DNA from: Phaeobacter sp. G2
Lineage (GTDB): Bacteria > Pseudomonadota > Alphaproteobacteria > Rhodobacterales > Rhodobacteraceae
Reading direction: 5' to 3'
Assembly (NCBI GenBank): GCA_025163595.1
Contig: CP104103.1
Location: forward strand, 1-64,000
DNA: 64,000 nt
Under the pieces are notes generated by a model. It made no database searches. It was not told the DNA's origin and saw only the letters and a list, made by a program, of their open reading frames with translations. The position numbers were made by a program, and so were the translations under genes. Of this stretch, positions 8,397 to 17,025 are shown piece by piece; positions within the stretch are counted from its first letter, which is position 1; the number at the start of each line of letters is the position of its first letter.

Positions 8397-8514
8397 ATGT
8401 ATTTGAAACGGAATGCAGCGGCTGTGCGGACCCTAAGTCCTGCCCTGCACAAGATCAAACCAATCCTGTCGTCGGCTCTCGCTGCGCAGATCTTGCAGAG
8501 CCAAAGCAAGGCAG

Positions 8515-9318
8515 TCAGAAGGGCAGCAGATGCGCCGCCCGCAGCACCCAAATCAGCGCCGCCGCCGCCGCAAGCGCAGTGCCAAAGGGCAGCGGCATAA
8601 GGGCCAGAGGTCCCTGTCTCTCCTGATCCCCTGCCGCAGAGAGGCCACGCGTATGCAAAGACAGCCCAAGCCCGCCCAACAGAGCCATAAGCGCCGCCAT
8701 CAGCACCAGGAGAGGCAGATCCAATGGTCCGGCAAAAGCGCCCAGCCCCGCCATCAGCTTTACATCCCCCAGCCCCAGGCCCTCGCGGCCGCGCAGGGCG
8801 CGATACCCGGTCCGCAAGGCGAGAAAACTACCGGCCCCCAGCCCCGCGCCCAACAGGGCAAATCCCAGTGCCTCTGGCACCGGGGCCGGACTGGTCACAA
8901 CCGCCAGCCCGAGGCCCAGGGCAAAGACCCCAGCGGTGAGCAGATCCGGCAGACGCAGCCACAGAAGATCCGTCAAAGCCAGCGCCAGCAACAACCAAAG
9001 AAACAGGCAAGAGAGCAAAACCACCGCCGGGCCGCCGCCCGCAGCACAGGCCAGGACGGCCGCTCCCAGAGCCAGGATCTCCATATAGAACAGCCTGGCC
9101 GGGATCACCGCGCCGCAGTGGCGGCAGCGCCCGTGCAACAACAGATAAGAGACCAGCGGCACCAGATCCCGCGCCTGCAGATCTGTCCCACAGCTGCGAC
9201 AGGCAGAGGGTTTGGCAATCACATCCTCCTGCTGCGGCAGCCGCTCTGCCAACAGCGCCAGAAAAGATCCCATAGCCGGCGCAAGCAGGATCACAAACAG
9301 GGTCAGCCCCTCTGTCAT
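8515..9318 (-). CDS. gspO: Type II secretion prepilin peptidase / N-methyltransferase
   Basis: Membrane-bound aspartic protease that removes the basic leader of the pseudopilins GspG-K and methylates the new N terminus. In the 267-residue product two zinc-type CxxC pairs are visible in the cytoplasmic loop (CRSCG and CRHCG). The two catalytic aspartates lie in LALTDLLWLRLPD and in the family signature GLGDVKLMAG. About eight hydrophobic segments follow. I start it at the ATG at 9318 (MTEGLTLF), not at codons further upstream, because that places the first membrane helix right after the start. It heads a minus-strand unit with the two Sel1 genes and is divergent from gspG. Confidence 0.93.
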   Translation of the reverse strand: MTEGLTLFVILLAPAMGSFLALLAERLPQQEDVIAKPSACRSCGTDLQARDLVPLVSYLLLHGRCRHCGAVIPARLFYMEILALGAAVLACAAGGGPAVVLLSCLFLWLLLALALTDLLWLRLPDLLTAGVFALGLGLAVVTSPAPVPEALGFALLGAGLGAGSFLALRTGYRALRGREGLGLGDVKLMAGLGAFAGPLDLPLLVLMAALMALLGGLGLSLHTRGLSAAGDQERQGPLALMPLPFGTALAAAAALIWVLRAAHLLPF

Positions 9319-9497
9319 CAATGCCCTCTCCTCTCTCTCCTCTGCCCCCGCTTCCAAGACCTGCTTTCAGGGTCTGCTTTCAGGGGCCTGGTCTTCAAAC
9401 CCCAAGGCTGAAACAATAGGGCGCTGCTCGGGTCGCGAGCAATGGACAAGCCGCGCAGCCCTCCCTTATCATGCCGTTACACAAATGAAAGAACCCC
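9319..9497. promoter_or_regulatory. Divergent promoter region between gspO and gspG
   Basis: Both secretion transcription units diverge from here, so it must carry two promoters, though no clear -35/-10 boxes stand out. A direct repeat (CTGCTTTCAGGG twice, near 9359-9386) is the only visible ordered sequence and could be an operator. Confidence 0.4.
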
Positions 9498-9971
9498 ATG
9501 TCCAGCCTCTCTCCTCTGCCACATCCGCTGTCGGCATCACCGCTCCGCCGCCGCGATGCCGGATTTTCTTTGCTGGAGCTGATGGTTGTGGTGGTTATCC
9601 TCTCCATTCTGGCCCTGGTGGTGGTGCCGCGGGTCATTGATCGCCCGGATCAGGCCCGCGCCGCCCGTGCCCAGGCCGATATTGCCGCGATCAGCAGCGC
9701 GGTGCAGCTCTACCGACTGGACAATTTCCGCTACCCCAACACCGAACAGGGGCTGGCGGCGCTGGTCACCCGCCCAGCAGCCGATCCGGTGCCCAAAAAC
9801 TGGGCCGAAAACGGCTATATGGATCGCTTGCCCATCGATCCCTGGGGCCAGCCCTATCAATATCTCTCACCTGGGGTGCATGGGGATTTTGATATCTTCA
9901 GCTACGGCGCCAATGGGGTCAGCGGTGGCACCGGCGCAGATCAGGATATCGGCTCATGGGCCCTGGAATAG
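9498..9971 (+). CDS. gspG: Type II secretion major pseudopilin GspG
   Basis: The 157-residue protein has an unusually long basic leader ending in RRRDAG, then FSLLELMVVVVILSIL, the N-methylated helix with Glu5. The globular part carries the family signatures YPNTEQGLAALV, LPIDPWGQPYQYLSPG and DIFSYGANG, and ends in the GADQDIGSW loop of the calcium site. GspG subunits polymerise into the periplasmic pseudopilus that pushes substrates through GspD. It is the first gene of gspGHIJKLM and overlaps gspH by 16 bp. Confidence 0.96.
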   Translation: MSSLSPLPHPLSASPLRRRDAGFSLLELMVVVVILSILALVVVPRVIDRPDQARAARAQADIAAISSAVQLYRLDNFRYPNTEQGLAALVTRPAADPVPKNWAENGYMDRLPIDPWGQPYQYLSPGVHGDFDIFSYGANGVSGGTGADQDIGSWALE

Positions 9972-10432
9972 AGACTGTTTTACCCGATCCTGCCCCGGGG
10001 ACAGAGGCTGGGTTTACCCTGATTGAGTTGCTGGTCACCACGGCGATCCTGGCGATCCTGGCGGTGGGCGCTGCTCTCTCTCTGCCCCGGTCACAAAGCC
10101 CGGAACAGCAGGATATGATGCTCTTTCAAAAGCAGGTCGAAAACCAGCAGCTGCTGGCCATCACCGGCGGCCAGTCGCGCGGGTTGAAGATCACCGCCGA
10201 GGGGCTGCAACTGGCCCTGCGGCAGGACCAGGGCTGGCAGATTTCCCCCCGGGTGCAGCGCTGGCAGAGCCCCGTACGGTTTGCCACACAAGCGCCCCAG
10301 TACAGGGGAGCTGACACGCCAGAGATCTTTTTCCTGGCCACCGGGGAAAGCACCGCATTCGACATCACCTTTGGGCGCCGCCAGCACTGTCGCGGCAGCG
10401 GCGAGGGAGTGCTGGCATGCAGCAGTCGCTGA
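9956..10432 (+). CDS. gspH: Type II secretion minor pseudopilin GspH
   Basis: A leader of 19 residues precedes FTLIELLVTTAILAIL, the prepilin cleavage and methylation helix (cut after Gly). The C-terminal beta domain is divergent, as is usual for GspH, and has the FFLATGEST and FGRR segments of the family. It is 158 residues, close to the normal length. It overlaps both gspG and gspI, so it is tightly coupled in translation. It is placed at or near the pseudopilus tip. Confidence 0.85.
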   Translation: MGPGIETVLPDPAPGTEAGFTLIELLVTTAILAILAVGAALSLPRSQSPEQQDMMLFQKQVENQQLLAITGGQSRGLKITAEGLQLALRQDQGWQISPRVQRWQSPVRFATQAPQYRGADTPEIFFLATGESTAFDITFGRRQHCRGSGEGVLACSSR

Positions 10433-10833
10433 CACCCCAGAACCGCGATCCGGACCTGGCACCAGATCAACCCGGCCTGCGTGGCAATTCCGGCCTCACC
10501 CTCTTGGAGCTGGCCCTGGCCATTCTGGTTCTGTCCCTGGCCAGCCTTGCGGCCCTGCGCAGCAGCGATCAGTCCCGCCGCGCCATTGGCGGTGAGATGG
10601 CACGGCTGATGGCACGGGTTGCGGTGCAAAACCGCATCGAAGAGCTGGCTCTCTATGGCAGGGAGGCCGGCGGGCTGCCCCAACAGATCCGCATCGGCCC
10701 CCAACAGATCCGCCTTGACCACGAGATCAAGCCCACCGCCGGCGGCCTGCTGCGCTTTGAGGTGACAGGGCGGGCACAAAGTGGCGAGGGCGCCAGTCTG
10801 GTGACCTATCTGCCAAGCGCGGCAAGGCCGTGA
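10417..10833 (+). CDS. gspI: Type II secretion minor pseudopilin GspI
   Basis: The 138-residue product has the prepilin-type helix LTLLELALAILVLSLASL after a 26-residue leader, and the conserved VAVQNRIEEL stretch, which corresponds to the GspI 'A.NQ...' helix. GspI starts the pseudopilus tip complex with GspJ and GspK. The gene overlaps gspH by 16 bp, and its TGA overlaps the GTG of gspJ. Confidence 0.87.
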   Translation: MQQSLTPQNRDPDLAPDQPGLRGNSGLTLLELALAILVLSLASLAALRSSDQSRRAIGGEMARLMARVAVQNRIEELALYGREAGGLPQQIRIGPQQIRLDHEIKPTAGGLLRFEVTGRAQSGEGASLVTYLPSAARP

Positions 10834-11573
10834 CACAGCCCCGACAGATCCCCATGGCAGAGCCTCAAAACAGCCCCCCAGAATCCGGCACCTCCGCGCC
10901 CGGGCACCCGCAACCGGAGAGCGGGCTCAGCCTGATCGAACTGGTGGTTGCCATGGCGCTGTTTGCCCTGGTTGCGGTCATGGGGACCCAGGCCCTGACC
11001 GGTATGATGCGCATGCGGGACGGGCTGCAGGGGCGCGCCGAACAGGTGGCGCAGCTGGATCGCGGGCTCAGCCTGCTGCGCAGGGATCTCAGAGCCCTGG
11101 TACCAATGCTCTTTTACCCACCAGAGCGTCAGCCACCGCAATCCGCGCTGCGCTTTCGCAACGGAGTGCTGTCTCTCTCTGTTGCAGGCCAGCCGCGGCT
11201 TCAGGATCTCAGTGCCGCGGCCCCGCCGCCCCTGCGCTTCCAACGGATCGACTGGGAGCTGCAGGGCGATGTGTTGCAACGGCGCAGCTGGCCAGCCCTG
11301 ACCCCGGCGCAGCGCAGCAGCCGTCAGGATGCCCAGGCGGTGATGCCGGGGGTCACGGGGCTGCGGCTGCGCAGCTACTGGGCTGATCTGGGCTGGATCG
11401 ACGGCGCGGGTAGCCTAGGGGTTTCTGCGGGCAGCCCCGGCGGGGGGCCCCTGGATGGTGATGGGGGAACCGCCGCTACAGAACTCTACTCCAGTACCCT
11501 GCCCCTGGCCCTGGAGCTGATCCTGGAGACCGAGGATTATGGCGATATTTCCCTTGTGGAGACCCTGAAATGA
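10830..11573 (+). CDS. gspJ: Type II secretion minor pseudopilin GspJ
   Basis: The 247-residue protein has a prepilin helix (LSLIELVVAMALFALVAVMG) after a long Pro/Ser-rich leader. The tip-domain signatures RRDLRALVP and LRFRNG, and the late GLRLRSYW segment, fit GspJ. The GTG at 10830 overlaps the gspI stop (GTGA). An ATG at 10854 is an alternative that shortens the leader by eight residues. Stop and gspK ATG overlap by 4 bp. Confidence 0.88.
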   Translation: MTQPRQIPMAEPQNSPPESGTSAPGHPQPESGLSLIELVVAMALFALVAVMGTQALTGMMRMRDGLQGRAEQVAQLDRGLSLLRRDLRALVPMLFYPPERQPPQSALRFRNGVLSLSVAGQPRLQDLSAAAPPPLRFQRIDWELQGDVLQRRSWPALTPAQRSSRQDAQAVMPGVTGLRLRSYWADLGWIDGAGSLGVSAGSPGGGPLDGDGGTAATELYSSTLPLALELILETEDYGDISLVETLK

Positions 11574-12610
11574 GCGGGCGTGCGCGCAAAACACCACCTG
11601 GAATGATCCAGTCTGGGACAGGCCAGGCCGGGATGGGCGGTTTTGTTCTGGTCAATGCCTTGGTGCTGGTGCTGGCCCTGGCGGCGCTCAGCACCTGGAT
11701 GCTCAGCCGTGCCGAAGGCGGGCGGATGCGTTTGCAGGCCGGGCTGGAAGCCGCCCAGATCACCCTGGCCCTGGATGCGATGGACGCCCTGGCCCTCAGC
11801 CTGCTGCATCAGGACCAGGGCGCTATCGACCACACCGGGGAAGGCTGGGCCCGCCCCATAGCCGCTCTGGAGCTGGCACCGGAATTGATCCCCGGAGAGG
11901 GCCCCCGCGAGGTGGGCGGAGAAATCACGGATCTGCAGGGGCGGTTCAATGTGAACTGGCTGAGTGATTCCACTAATCTGGCTGCCCGGGCCGGGTTTGA
12001 CCGGCTTTTGACCCAGCTCGCCCTGCCCGCGCAAACCGGGCAAACCCTCACCCGGTTTCTGCGCCCCGGCACCACCTTCAGCCGCGCCGAGCGGGCGCCC
12101 TGGCTGCAAATGGACCCGCCCCGCGATCCCATTGGCGGGCCACTGCTGAATGCGGATCAACTTGCAGAGCACCCCGGGTTATCGCCTGCCACCTATGCTC
12201 GGCTGCGCCCCTGGATCACCGCCCTGCCCAGTGACAGCGCTCTGAATGTGAACACCGCGCCCGCCGAGGTCCTGCAGGCCTTCTTGCCACATCTGCCCCC
12301 GGCAGCACTGTCACGCCTGCTGGCCCAGCGGCGCCGCCAGCCCTTTGCCTCGGTCGATGCCTTTTTGATTGCCGCCCGGCTGGAACAGCTCCTGGAGGAG
12401 CAACAGGAGGACGAGGCCGAAGACGATGGGGAAGAGGCCGCGCTTCGCCCGGAGCAGCTGACTGTGGGGAGCAGCTGGTTCCGCCTGGATGCCTGGGCGC
12501 GCCAGGATGGGCCCCAGGGCAGACTGGAGGCGCGACGCAGCACTCTCTTGCAGCGCCGCGGCCCTAGGCAACGCCCCGCACTCATCTGGCAAATCACCCG
12601 GCGCCCCTGA
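11570..12610 (+). CDS. gspK: Type II secretion minor pseudopilin GspK
   Basis: The 346-residue length is that of GspK, the large tip pseudopilin. The membrane helix (GGFVLVNALVLVLALAAL) lacks Glu5, as is typical of GspK. The signatures ITDLQGRFNVNWL and SALNVNTAPAEVLQAFL (the helix-hairpin-helix region) are clear. A very acidic run (EEQQEDEAEDDGEE, about residue 277) may be the calcium-binding or a linker segment. It follows gspJ with a 4-bp overlap. Confidence 0.92.
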   Translation: MSGRARKTPPGMIQSGTGQAGMGGFVLVNALVLVLALAALSTWMLSRAEGGRMRLQAGLEAAQITLALDAMDALALSLLHQDQGAIDHTGEGWARPIAALELAPELIPGEGPREVGGEITDLQGRFNVNWLSDSTNLAARAGFDRLLTQLALPAQTGQTLTRFLRPGTTFSRAERAPWLQMDPPRDPIGGPLLNADQLAEHPGLSPATYARLRPWITALPSDSALNVNTAPAEVLQAFLPHLPPAALSRLLAQRRRQPFASVDAFLIAARLEQLLEEQQEDEAEDDGEEAALRPEQLTVGSSWFRLDAWARQDGPQGRLEARRSTLLQRRGPRQRPALIWQITRRP

Positions 12611-12767
12611 TCCCGCCTCCTCTCTGGGCTCTCCGCGCAAAAGTCACAAAATGCCCCAACCTCTGCGGGATTGCACTTCACCGGCACAGTCGACATTCTG
12701 CCCCAATTCATCAGCCTCGATGCATCAGGGCGCCCCAGCACAGGCCCACACCAGGAGACCAACCGCA

Positions 12768-14072
12768 ATGCCCACCGCTCGTCGGCCCCATCACCAGACA
12801 GTATCCCGGATGGATAGCTCACCGGAGTGCCTGCGTCTGGGCACAGACCGTCCAGCGGCCCAACAGGTGGTCATGGTGCCGGGTACCCAGGTGCCCCTGG
12901 TGCGGTTTGACCTGCCAAAGGGGCTGCGTGGGCAGGCCCGCGAACAGGTGGCACAGCGCCAGCTCGCGGATCGCACCGGCCTGCGCCAGGGGCTAACCCT
13001 GCATCCCTGCCCGCCACTGGATCGCAAAACTCAGGGCGGCAAAGCAAAAGGCGCGCATAAGTGGCACCAGGCCTTGATCGCCGAAAACCAGCTGTTGGAG
13101 CAGCTGCAGGATCTCTCCTGCCAGGCAGTGCTGCCGGATTACATGACCCTGCCCACTGCCCCCGAAATCTGGACCCTGTGCCGCGATCACCTGCCCCTTG
13201 CCGCCCCAGCGGATGCGGCATCTTTCTCCACTGCAGACAGCCAAGAAGAGATCGTAATGGCGCGCCTGGGTCCCGACGACGGGTTCAGCGCCCAGCCCGC
13301 CCTGGCCGAGGCCCAGCTGGAGCGCGCCCTGAGCACCGGTCCGACCCCAAGGGCCTGGTTACTGCTGTCTCCCCAAGGAGAGGCCGACCCGCTGATCGCC
13401 CTGGCCGCCGCCCATGGTATTCCTCTGGTCCATGACACCTCAGATCTGACCGATCTGGGGCTGCCTACCCCCCGCGTCCTGCAGCATGGGGAACTGGCCT
13501 GTGACCTGCGCCGCAATCCAATGGCCGCCCGCAACCAGCTGGAGCGGCAGCTCAGGCCCTGGCGCTGGCCCTTGCTGGCCGGAGCCCTGGCCGCCACGGT
13601 CTGGGCCATAACCCAAAGCCTGGCCACCGCCCGGCTGGAAGCGGAAACCGCAGCAATCAGCCGTCGCACCACCCAACTCGTGCAAGAGGTCTTTGTGCCC
13701 CAGGGCCCAATGCTGGATACCCGGCTCCAGGTCAGCCGGGCGCTCGACACACTACACCGAGCCAGCAACGCCAATCGCAAGACTAGTGACCCACTAACCC
13801 TAACGGCCCAGGCGGCCCGGGTTGTGGCCAGCGCCGGGCAGCAGCCAGAGCTGCTGAGCTATGACGAAAGTGAGGGCCTCTTACTGGGACTGCAACTGGA
13901 CGATTTTGCAGCCGTCGACCAGCTGTACAGCGCCCTCGACAGTGCTGGGCTGACGGTCCAACTGCGCGATTCCCGCGTAAGCGATGGGCAGGATAGCGTG
14001 CGGGCAGAGTTCCTCATCACCGGCCCCTCACCCAAACCCCAGACTGCCCCCCAGACAGGAGCACGCCCCTGA
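12768..14072 (+). CDS. gspL: Type II secretion inner-membrane platform protein GspL
   Basis: The 434-residue product has a cytoplasmic actin-like part (for example VPGTQVPLVRFDLP), one transmembrane helix near residue 265 (WPLLAGALAATVWAIT) and a periplasmic ferredoxin-like end. GspL anchors the GspE ATPase to the membrane. I chose the ATG at 12768 because AGGAG lies 10 bp upstream; frames further upstream overlap gspK without a ribosome site. It lies 157 bp after gspK, the only gap in the operon, and its TGA overlaps the gspM ATG. Confidence 0.87.
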   Translation: MPTARRPHHQTVSRMDSSPECLRLGTDRPAAQQVVMVPGTQVPLVRFDLPKGLRGQAREQVAQRQLADRTGLRQGLTLHPCPPLDRKTQGGKAKGAHKWHQALIAENQLLEQLQDLSCQAVLPDYMTLPTAPEIWTLCRDHLPLAAPADAASFSTADSQEEIVMARLGPDDGFSAQPALAEAQLERALSTGPTPRAWLLLSPQGEADPLIALAAAHGIPLVHDTSDLTDLGLPTPRVLQHGELACDLRRNPMAARNQLERQLRPWRWPLLAGALAATVWAITQSLATARLEAETAAISRRTTQLVQEVFVPQGPMLDTRLQVSRALDTLHRASNANRKTSDPLTLTAQAARVVASAGQQPELLSYDESEGLLLGLQLDDFAAVDQLYSALDSAGLTVQLRDSRVSDGQDSVRAEFLITGPSPKPQTAPQTGARP

Positions 14073-14560
14073 TGGCCCGATTGATCGATTTGCTGCTCTC
14101 TCTCAACAGCCGCGAACGCGGCCTCTTGGCGCTGCTTGCGGTAACCGCCGTTCTGGGGTTGGTTTTTGGCGGACTTTTGCCACTCTATGAGCAGCGTCAA
14201 AGCGCCGAGATAGCGCAGCATGAGGCCCGTGCTCTGGAAGCCTGGGTTGTTGATCGCATTGCAGAAAAATCGACCCTAACAGGGGGTACTTCAACCATCT
14301 ATCCGAATCCCATCGGCCTGAGCAGCATCGAGCAAGGATTGATTTCAGCCCAGTTGCGCCCGCAGCTCAGCGCGCTGACACGGCAAGACGACAATGGTCT
14401 GACCCTGCGGTTTGATCAGGTGGATTTTCTGCGGCTTGCCAGTTGGCTTTCGGCCGTACATCCGGCCTGGGGCTATCATTTCAAAAATTTCCGCCTGGAA
14501 GCACTGGAGCAGCCGGGGCAGATCGCGGCCTGGATTGAGCTAAGCCCGGCGCAGGAGTAA
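14072..14560 (+). CDS. gspM: Type II secretion inner-membrane protein GspM
   Basis: The 162-residue bitopic protein has the layout of GspM: a short cytoplasmic start (LLLSLNSRERG), one membrane helix (LLALLAVTAVLGLVFGGLL), then a periplasmic domain. It partners GspL. Sequence identity in this family is low; position straight after gspL with a TGATG overlap supports the call. It is the last gene of the plus-strand operon. No gspN follows. Confidence 0.86.
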   Translation: MARLIDLLLSLNSRERGLLALLAVTAVLGLVFGGLLPLYEQRQSAEIAQHEARALEAWVVDRIAEKSTLTGGTSTIYPNPIGLSSIEQGLISAQLRPQLSALTRQDDNGLTLRFDQVDFLRLASWLSAVHPAWGYHFKNFRLEALEQPGQIAAWIELSPAQE

Positions 14561-14645
14561 AAATGCCCGGCCAAACTGGTGGTGGGCCAAGCTGGTGGTG
14601 TTTCAGACCCGGATCCGAGGTAAGATATCGCGGCGCAGCGCCTGA

Positions 14646-15173
14646 TCAAAGCGCCTTGAGACGGGCTGCGATACTGGCCTTGCGCCCGGCCATTCCTCCC
14701 AAGGGGTCCAGATCCGCATGGGATTTCAGCACCTCGCTGAGCGCTTTTTGAGCCGCCACCAACTGGGCCTTGCCGGCCGCAGTCTGATCCTGCGACAACA
14801 GGATCAACCCCAGCTCATGCTGCGCCGTGCCCTGAACGGCCAGCGCCGCGCCGCGGGCGGTGCCGCTTTGACTCTGGGCCAGATTGCTTGCGGCTGATGC
14901 GGCTTCGGAAAAATTGCCAGCCCGCAGTTCCGCATGGGCATATTCCAGCTGCAACCGCGGGGTTAGGGGGCCAGCCTGGGAGATCAGTTTCAGATAGGCC
15001 TTGCGAGCGCGCTCATAATCGCCGGCTTCCAGGGCATTGCGGGCCACTGCATATTTCGACTGAAAGCCGCTGCCGCTGCTCATGGTCTCGCCACAGCTGC
15101 CCAAAACCAGCGCCAGACCCAAAGCCCAGCCGGCCGTTAAAAGTGATCTCGCCTGCATTGCCGCTCTTTTCAT
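14646..15173 (-). CDS. Small TPR-type lipoprotein in the secretion locus
   Basis: The 175-residue product starts MKRAAMQARSLL and has a lipobox LVLGSC, so it is a lipoprotein cut before Cys27 or so. The mature part reads as helix-turn-helix TPR-like repeats (YAVARNALEAGDYERARKAYLKLI, LEYAHAELRAGNFSEAA, and a third). It lies between gspM (convergent) and gspC (divergent). TPR lipoproteins can pilot secretins to the outer membrane, and no other pilotin is seen here, so a pilotin role for GspD is reasonable but not shown. An upstream in-frame start (15239) would spoil the signal peptide. Confidence 0.75.
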   Translation of the reverse strand: MKRAAMQARSLLTAGWALGLALVLGSCGETMSSGSGFQSKYAVARNALEAGDYERARKAYLKLISQAGPLTPRLQLEYAHAELRAGNFSEAASAASNLAQSQSGTARGAALAVQGTAQHELGLILLSQDQTAAGKAQLVAAQKALSEVLKSHADLDPLGGMAGRKASIAARLKAL

Positions 15174-15287
15174 ATTTATTTGCCTGCAAAAATTTACCAT
15201 CTTTACGGCACTGCGTCCATCTGAGAGCAGTCTTTGCACAGAGGGTGTGGCCGCTTCGCCAACCCGCAGCAGACATCAAAGGTTTCC

Positions 15288-15755
15288 ATGCGCCTGATTG
15301 CCACCATTATGACACTGGTCGCCCTGGGGTTCACCGCCTGGGCGGGTCTGGCTCTCTGGCTGGAACTGACCCGTGCACCCGCCCAGGTCTCAGCCCCGGC
15401 GCAGCCTGCTGTTGCAGCCGCCACCCCGACGAAAGCACCGCCCTCTTCGGCGCCGCCCTGGCCTGCCCTGTTTGGCGAAAGGCAACCGCCAAAGCCACAG
15501 CCCCCCGCCCAGGTGACAGCGCCGCAACCCCCGCGCCCGCCAAAACCCCCGATTGACAGTCTTGGCTATCGGCTCAAAGGCCTGGTGCAGGTCAGCAACG
15601 CCACCTGGGCTATGGTTTCCCACCCCACCGGCGAACAGCTGGTGCGCATTGGCGATCCCCTGGGAGAGCAGATGACCGTCTCCAGAATTGACGATGAGGG
15701 GCTCTGGGTCAGCCGGGGCGGGGATACACCAGAGCTGTTGGGGTTTGCAGACTAA
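15288..15755 (+). CDS. gspC: Type II secretion GspC-like inner-membrane protein, short form
   Basis: The 155-residue product has one N-terminal membrane helix (ATIMTLVALGFTAWAGLALWL), a Pro-rich linker, then an HR-type domain (YRLKGLVQVSNATWAMV, then LVRIGDPLGEQMTVSRIDDEGLWV). The HR domain of GspC contacts the N0 domain of the secretin GspD. No C-terminal PDZ or coiled-coil domain is present, so this is a minimal GspC. I start at the ATG at 15288, which puts the membrane helix at the N terminus. It is a single gene facing away from the lipoprotein and converging on gspF. Confidence 0.82.
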   Translation: MRLIATIMTLVALGFTAWAGLALWLELTRAPAQVSAPAQPAVAAATPTKAPPSSAPPWPALFGERQPPKPQPPAQVTAPQPPRPPKPPIDSLGYRLKGLVQVSNATWAMVSHPTGEQLVRIGDPLGEQMTVSRIDDEGLWVSRGGDTPELLGFAD

Positions 15756-15768
15756 CGCAGCGCCGATC

Positions 15769-17025
15769 TCAGCCCGCAACCACCGCCTGCAAATCAAAGA
15801 TCGGCAACAGGACCGCCAGTACAATCACCAGCACCAAGCCCCCCACCAACATCATCAAAGCAGGCTCTAACAAGGCAGCAATGCGCTTTCGTTCGGTGGA
15901 AAGCCGATGCTCGACCAGGGTTGCAGCCCGGGCGCTCATCGGCGCCAGGCGCACCGAAATCTCTCCGGCGGCAATCAGCTGGCGCGCCACCGGTGGTAAA
16001 AAGGTGAGCTGCGCCAGGGCCGCCGAGAGACTTTCGCCCTGCTGCACCCGCTGGGTGACGGCGCGGGCCTCCTGCTGGAAACCCGCGATACTCAAGACCT
16101 CCACCGCGCTGTCGGTGGCACTGAGTACCGCATGGCGCGACCCCAGCACCAGGGCCAGGGTGCGCAGATATTGCACCGAGGCCGACAGCCGCATCAGCCG
16201 CCCCAGCACCGGCAGACGCAGCATCAGTCGATCGCGACGCTGCCGCAGGCTGGAAATTCGCGGCACCACCGCCCCAAACACCACCAGCCCCAGCAGGGCA
16301 ATACCGATGCTCCCGGCATAGTCTCGGATCAGGTCCGATACCGCCAGGATAGCCCGGGTCAGCCCCGGCAACGGGCGGCCCGACATCTCGAACATGGCGA
16401 CGATTTCAGGAGCCACATTGACCATCAGAATCGCACAGACCAAAAGCGACACAGCCGCCACAAAGCCCGGATAGATCAGCGCCGTGGCAATCTGCGCCTT
16501 GTCACTGCCCAGCTGCTCCAGGTGCTCGGCCAGTTCATGAAAAACCTCGGCCAGCTCGCCCGCGCTTTCGCCCGCGCGCAGCGCCGCCAGATAATAGGGC
16601 GCAAATCCAGCCCCTCCCCGGGCCAGTGCCTCCGACAGGCTGGCACCATCCAGCAGAGCCGCCCGGGCCTCGGCGGCCACCGCGTCCAGCAGCGGATGTC
16701 CACCGCTGCGCACCGCCTCAAGCGCTTCTTCCACCGGCAGTTCAGCCCCCAGCATCACCGCCATCTGACGGGTGAACACCACCTGCAGATCCGGGCTCAG
16801 GCGATGGCGCCAAGTGGTGACAAAGGCAAAAGGCCCCGACGCCAGATCTGATGTTTTGCTGTCACTCTTGCCGGATCCTGCTTGCCTGCGCGTCTCGCTC
16901 AGTTCAGCGACAAAAAGGTCCTGCGCCGCCAGCTGGCGGCTGGCATCGGTTTCGGTTTCGGCCACAACTGAGCCGCTGCGTCGCCGTCCTCCTTTGGTAT
17001 AGGCGATATAGCGATAGGCCTTCAC
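15769..17025 (-). CDS. gspF: Type II secretion inner-membrane protein GspF
   Basis: The 418-residue protein has two repeated cytoplasmic six-helix domains and three membrane helices, the standard GspF/PilC plan. Recognisable stretches are MKAYRYIAYTKGGRR, FTRQMAVMLGAELPVEEAL, GASLSEALAR, the ATALIYPGFVAAVSLLV helix and the C-terminal LEPALMMLVGGLVLVIVLAVLLPIF. GspF is the platform core driven by GspE. Its ATG overlaps the gspE stop by 4 bp. Confidence 0.95.
   Translation of the reverse strand: MKAYRYIAYTKGGRRRSGSVVAETETDASRQLAAQDLFVAELSETRRQAGSGKSDSKTSDLASGPFAFVTTWRHRLSPDLQVVFTRQMAVMLGAELPVEEALEAVRSGGHPLLDAVAAEARAALLDGASLSEALARGGAGFAPYYLAALRAGESAGELAEVFHELAEHLEQLGSDKAQIATALIYPGFVAAVSLLVCAILMVNVAPEIVAMFEMSGRPLPGLTRAILAVSDLIRDYAGSIGIALLGLVVFGAVVPRISSLRQRRDRLMLRLPVLGRLMRLSASVQYLRTLALVLGSRHAVLSATDSAVEVLSIAGFQQEARAVTQRVQQGESLSAALAQLTFLPPVARQLIAAGEISVRLAPMSARAATLVEHRLSTERKRIAALLEPALMMLVGGLVLVIVLAVLLPIFDLQAVVAG

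Noticed and set aside
9986..10032. Separate small gene between gspG and gspH
   Set aside because: The overlap is explained by the long leader of GspH, and the prepilin helix fits one frame only.
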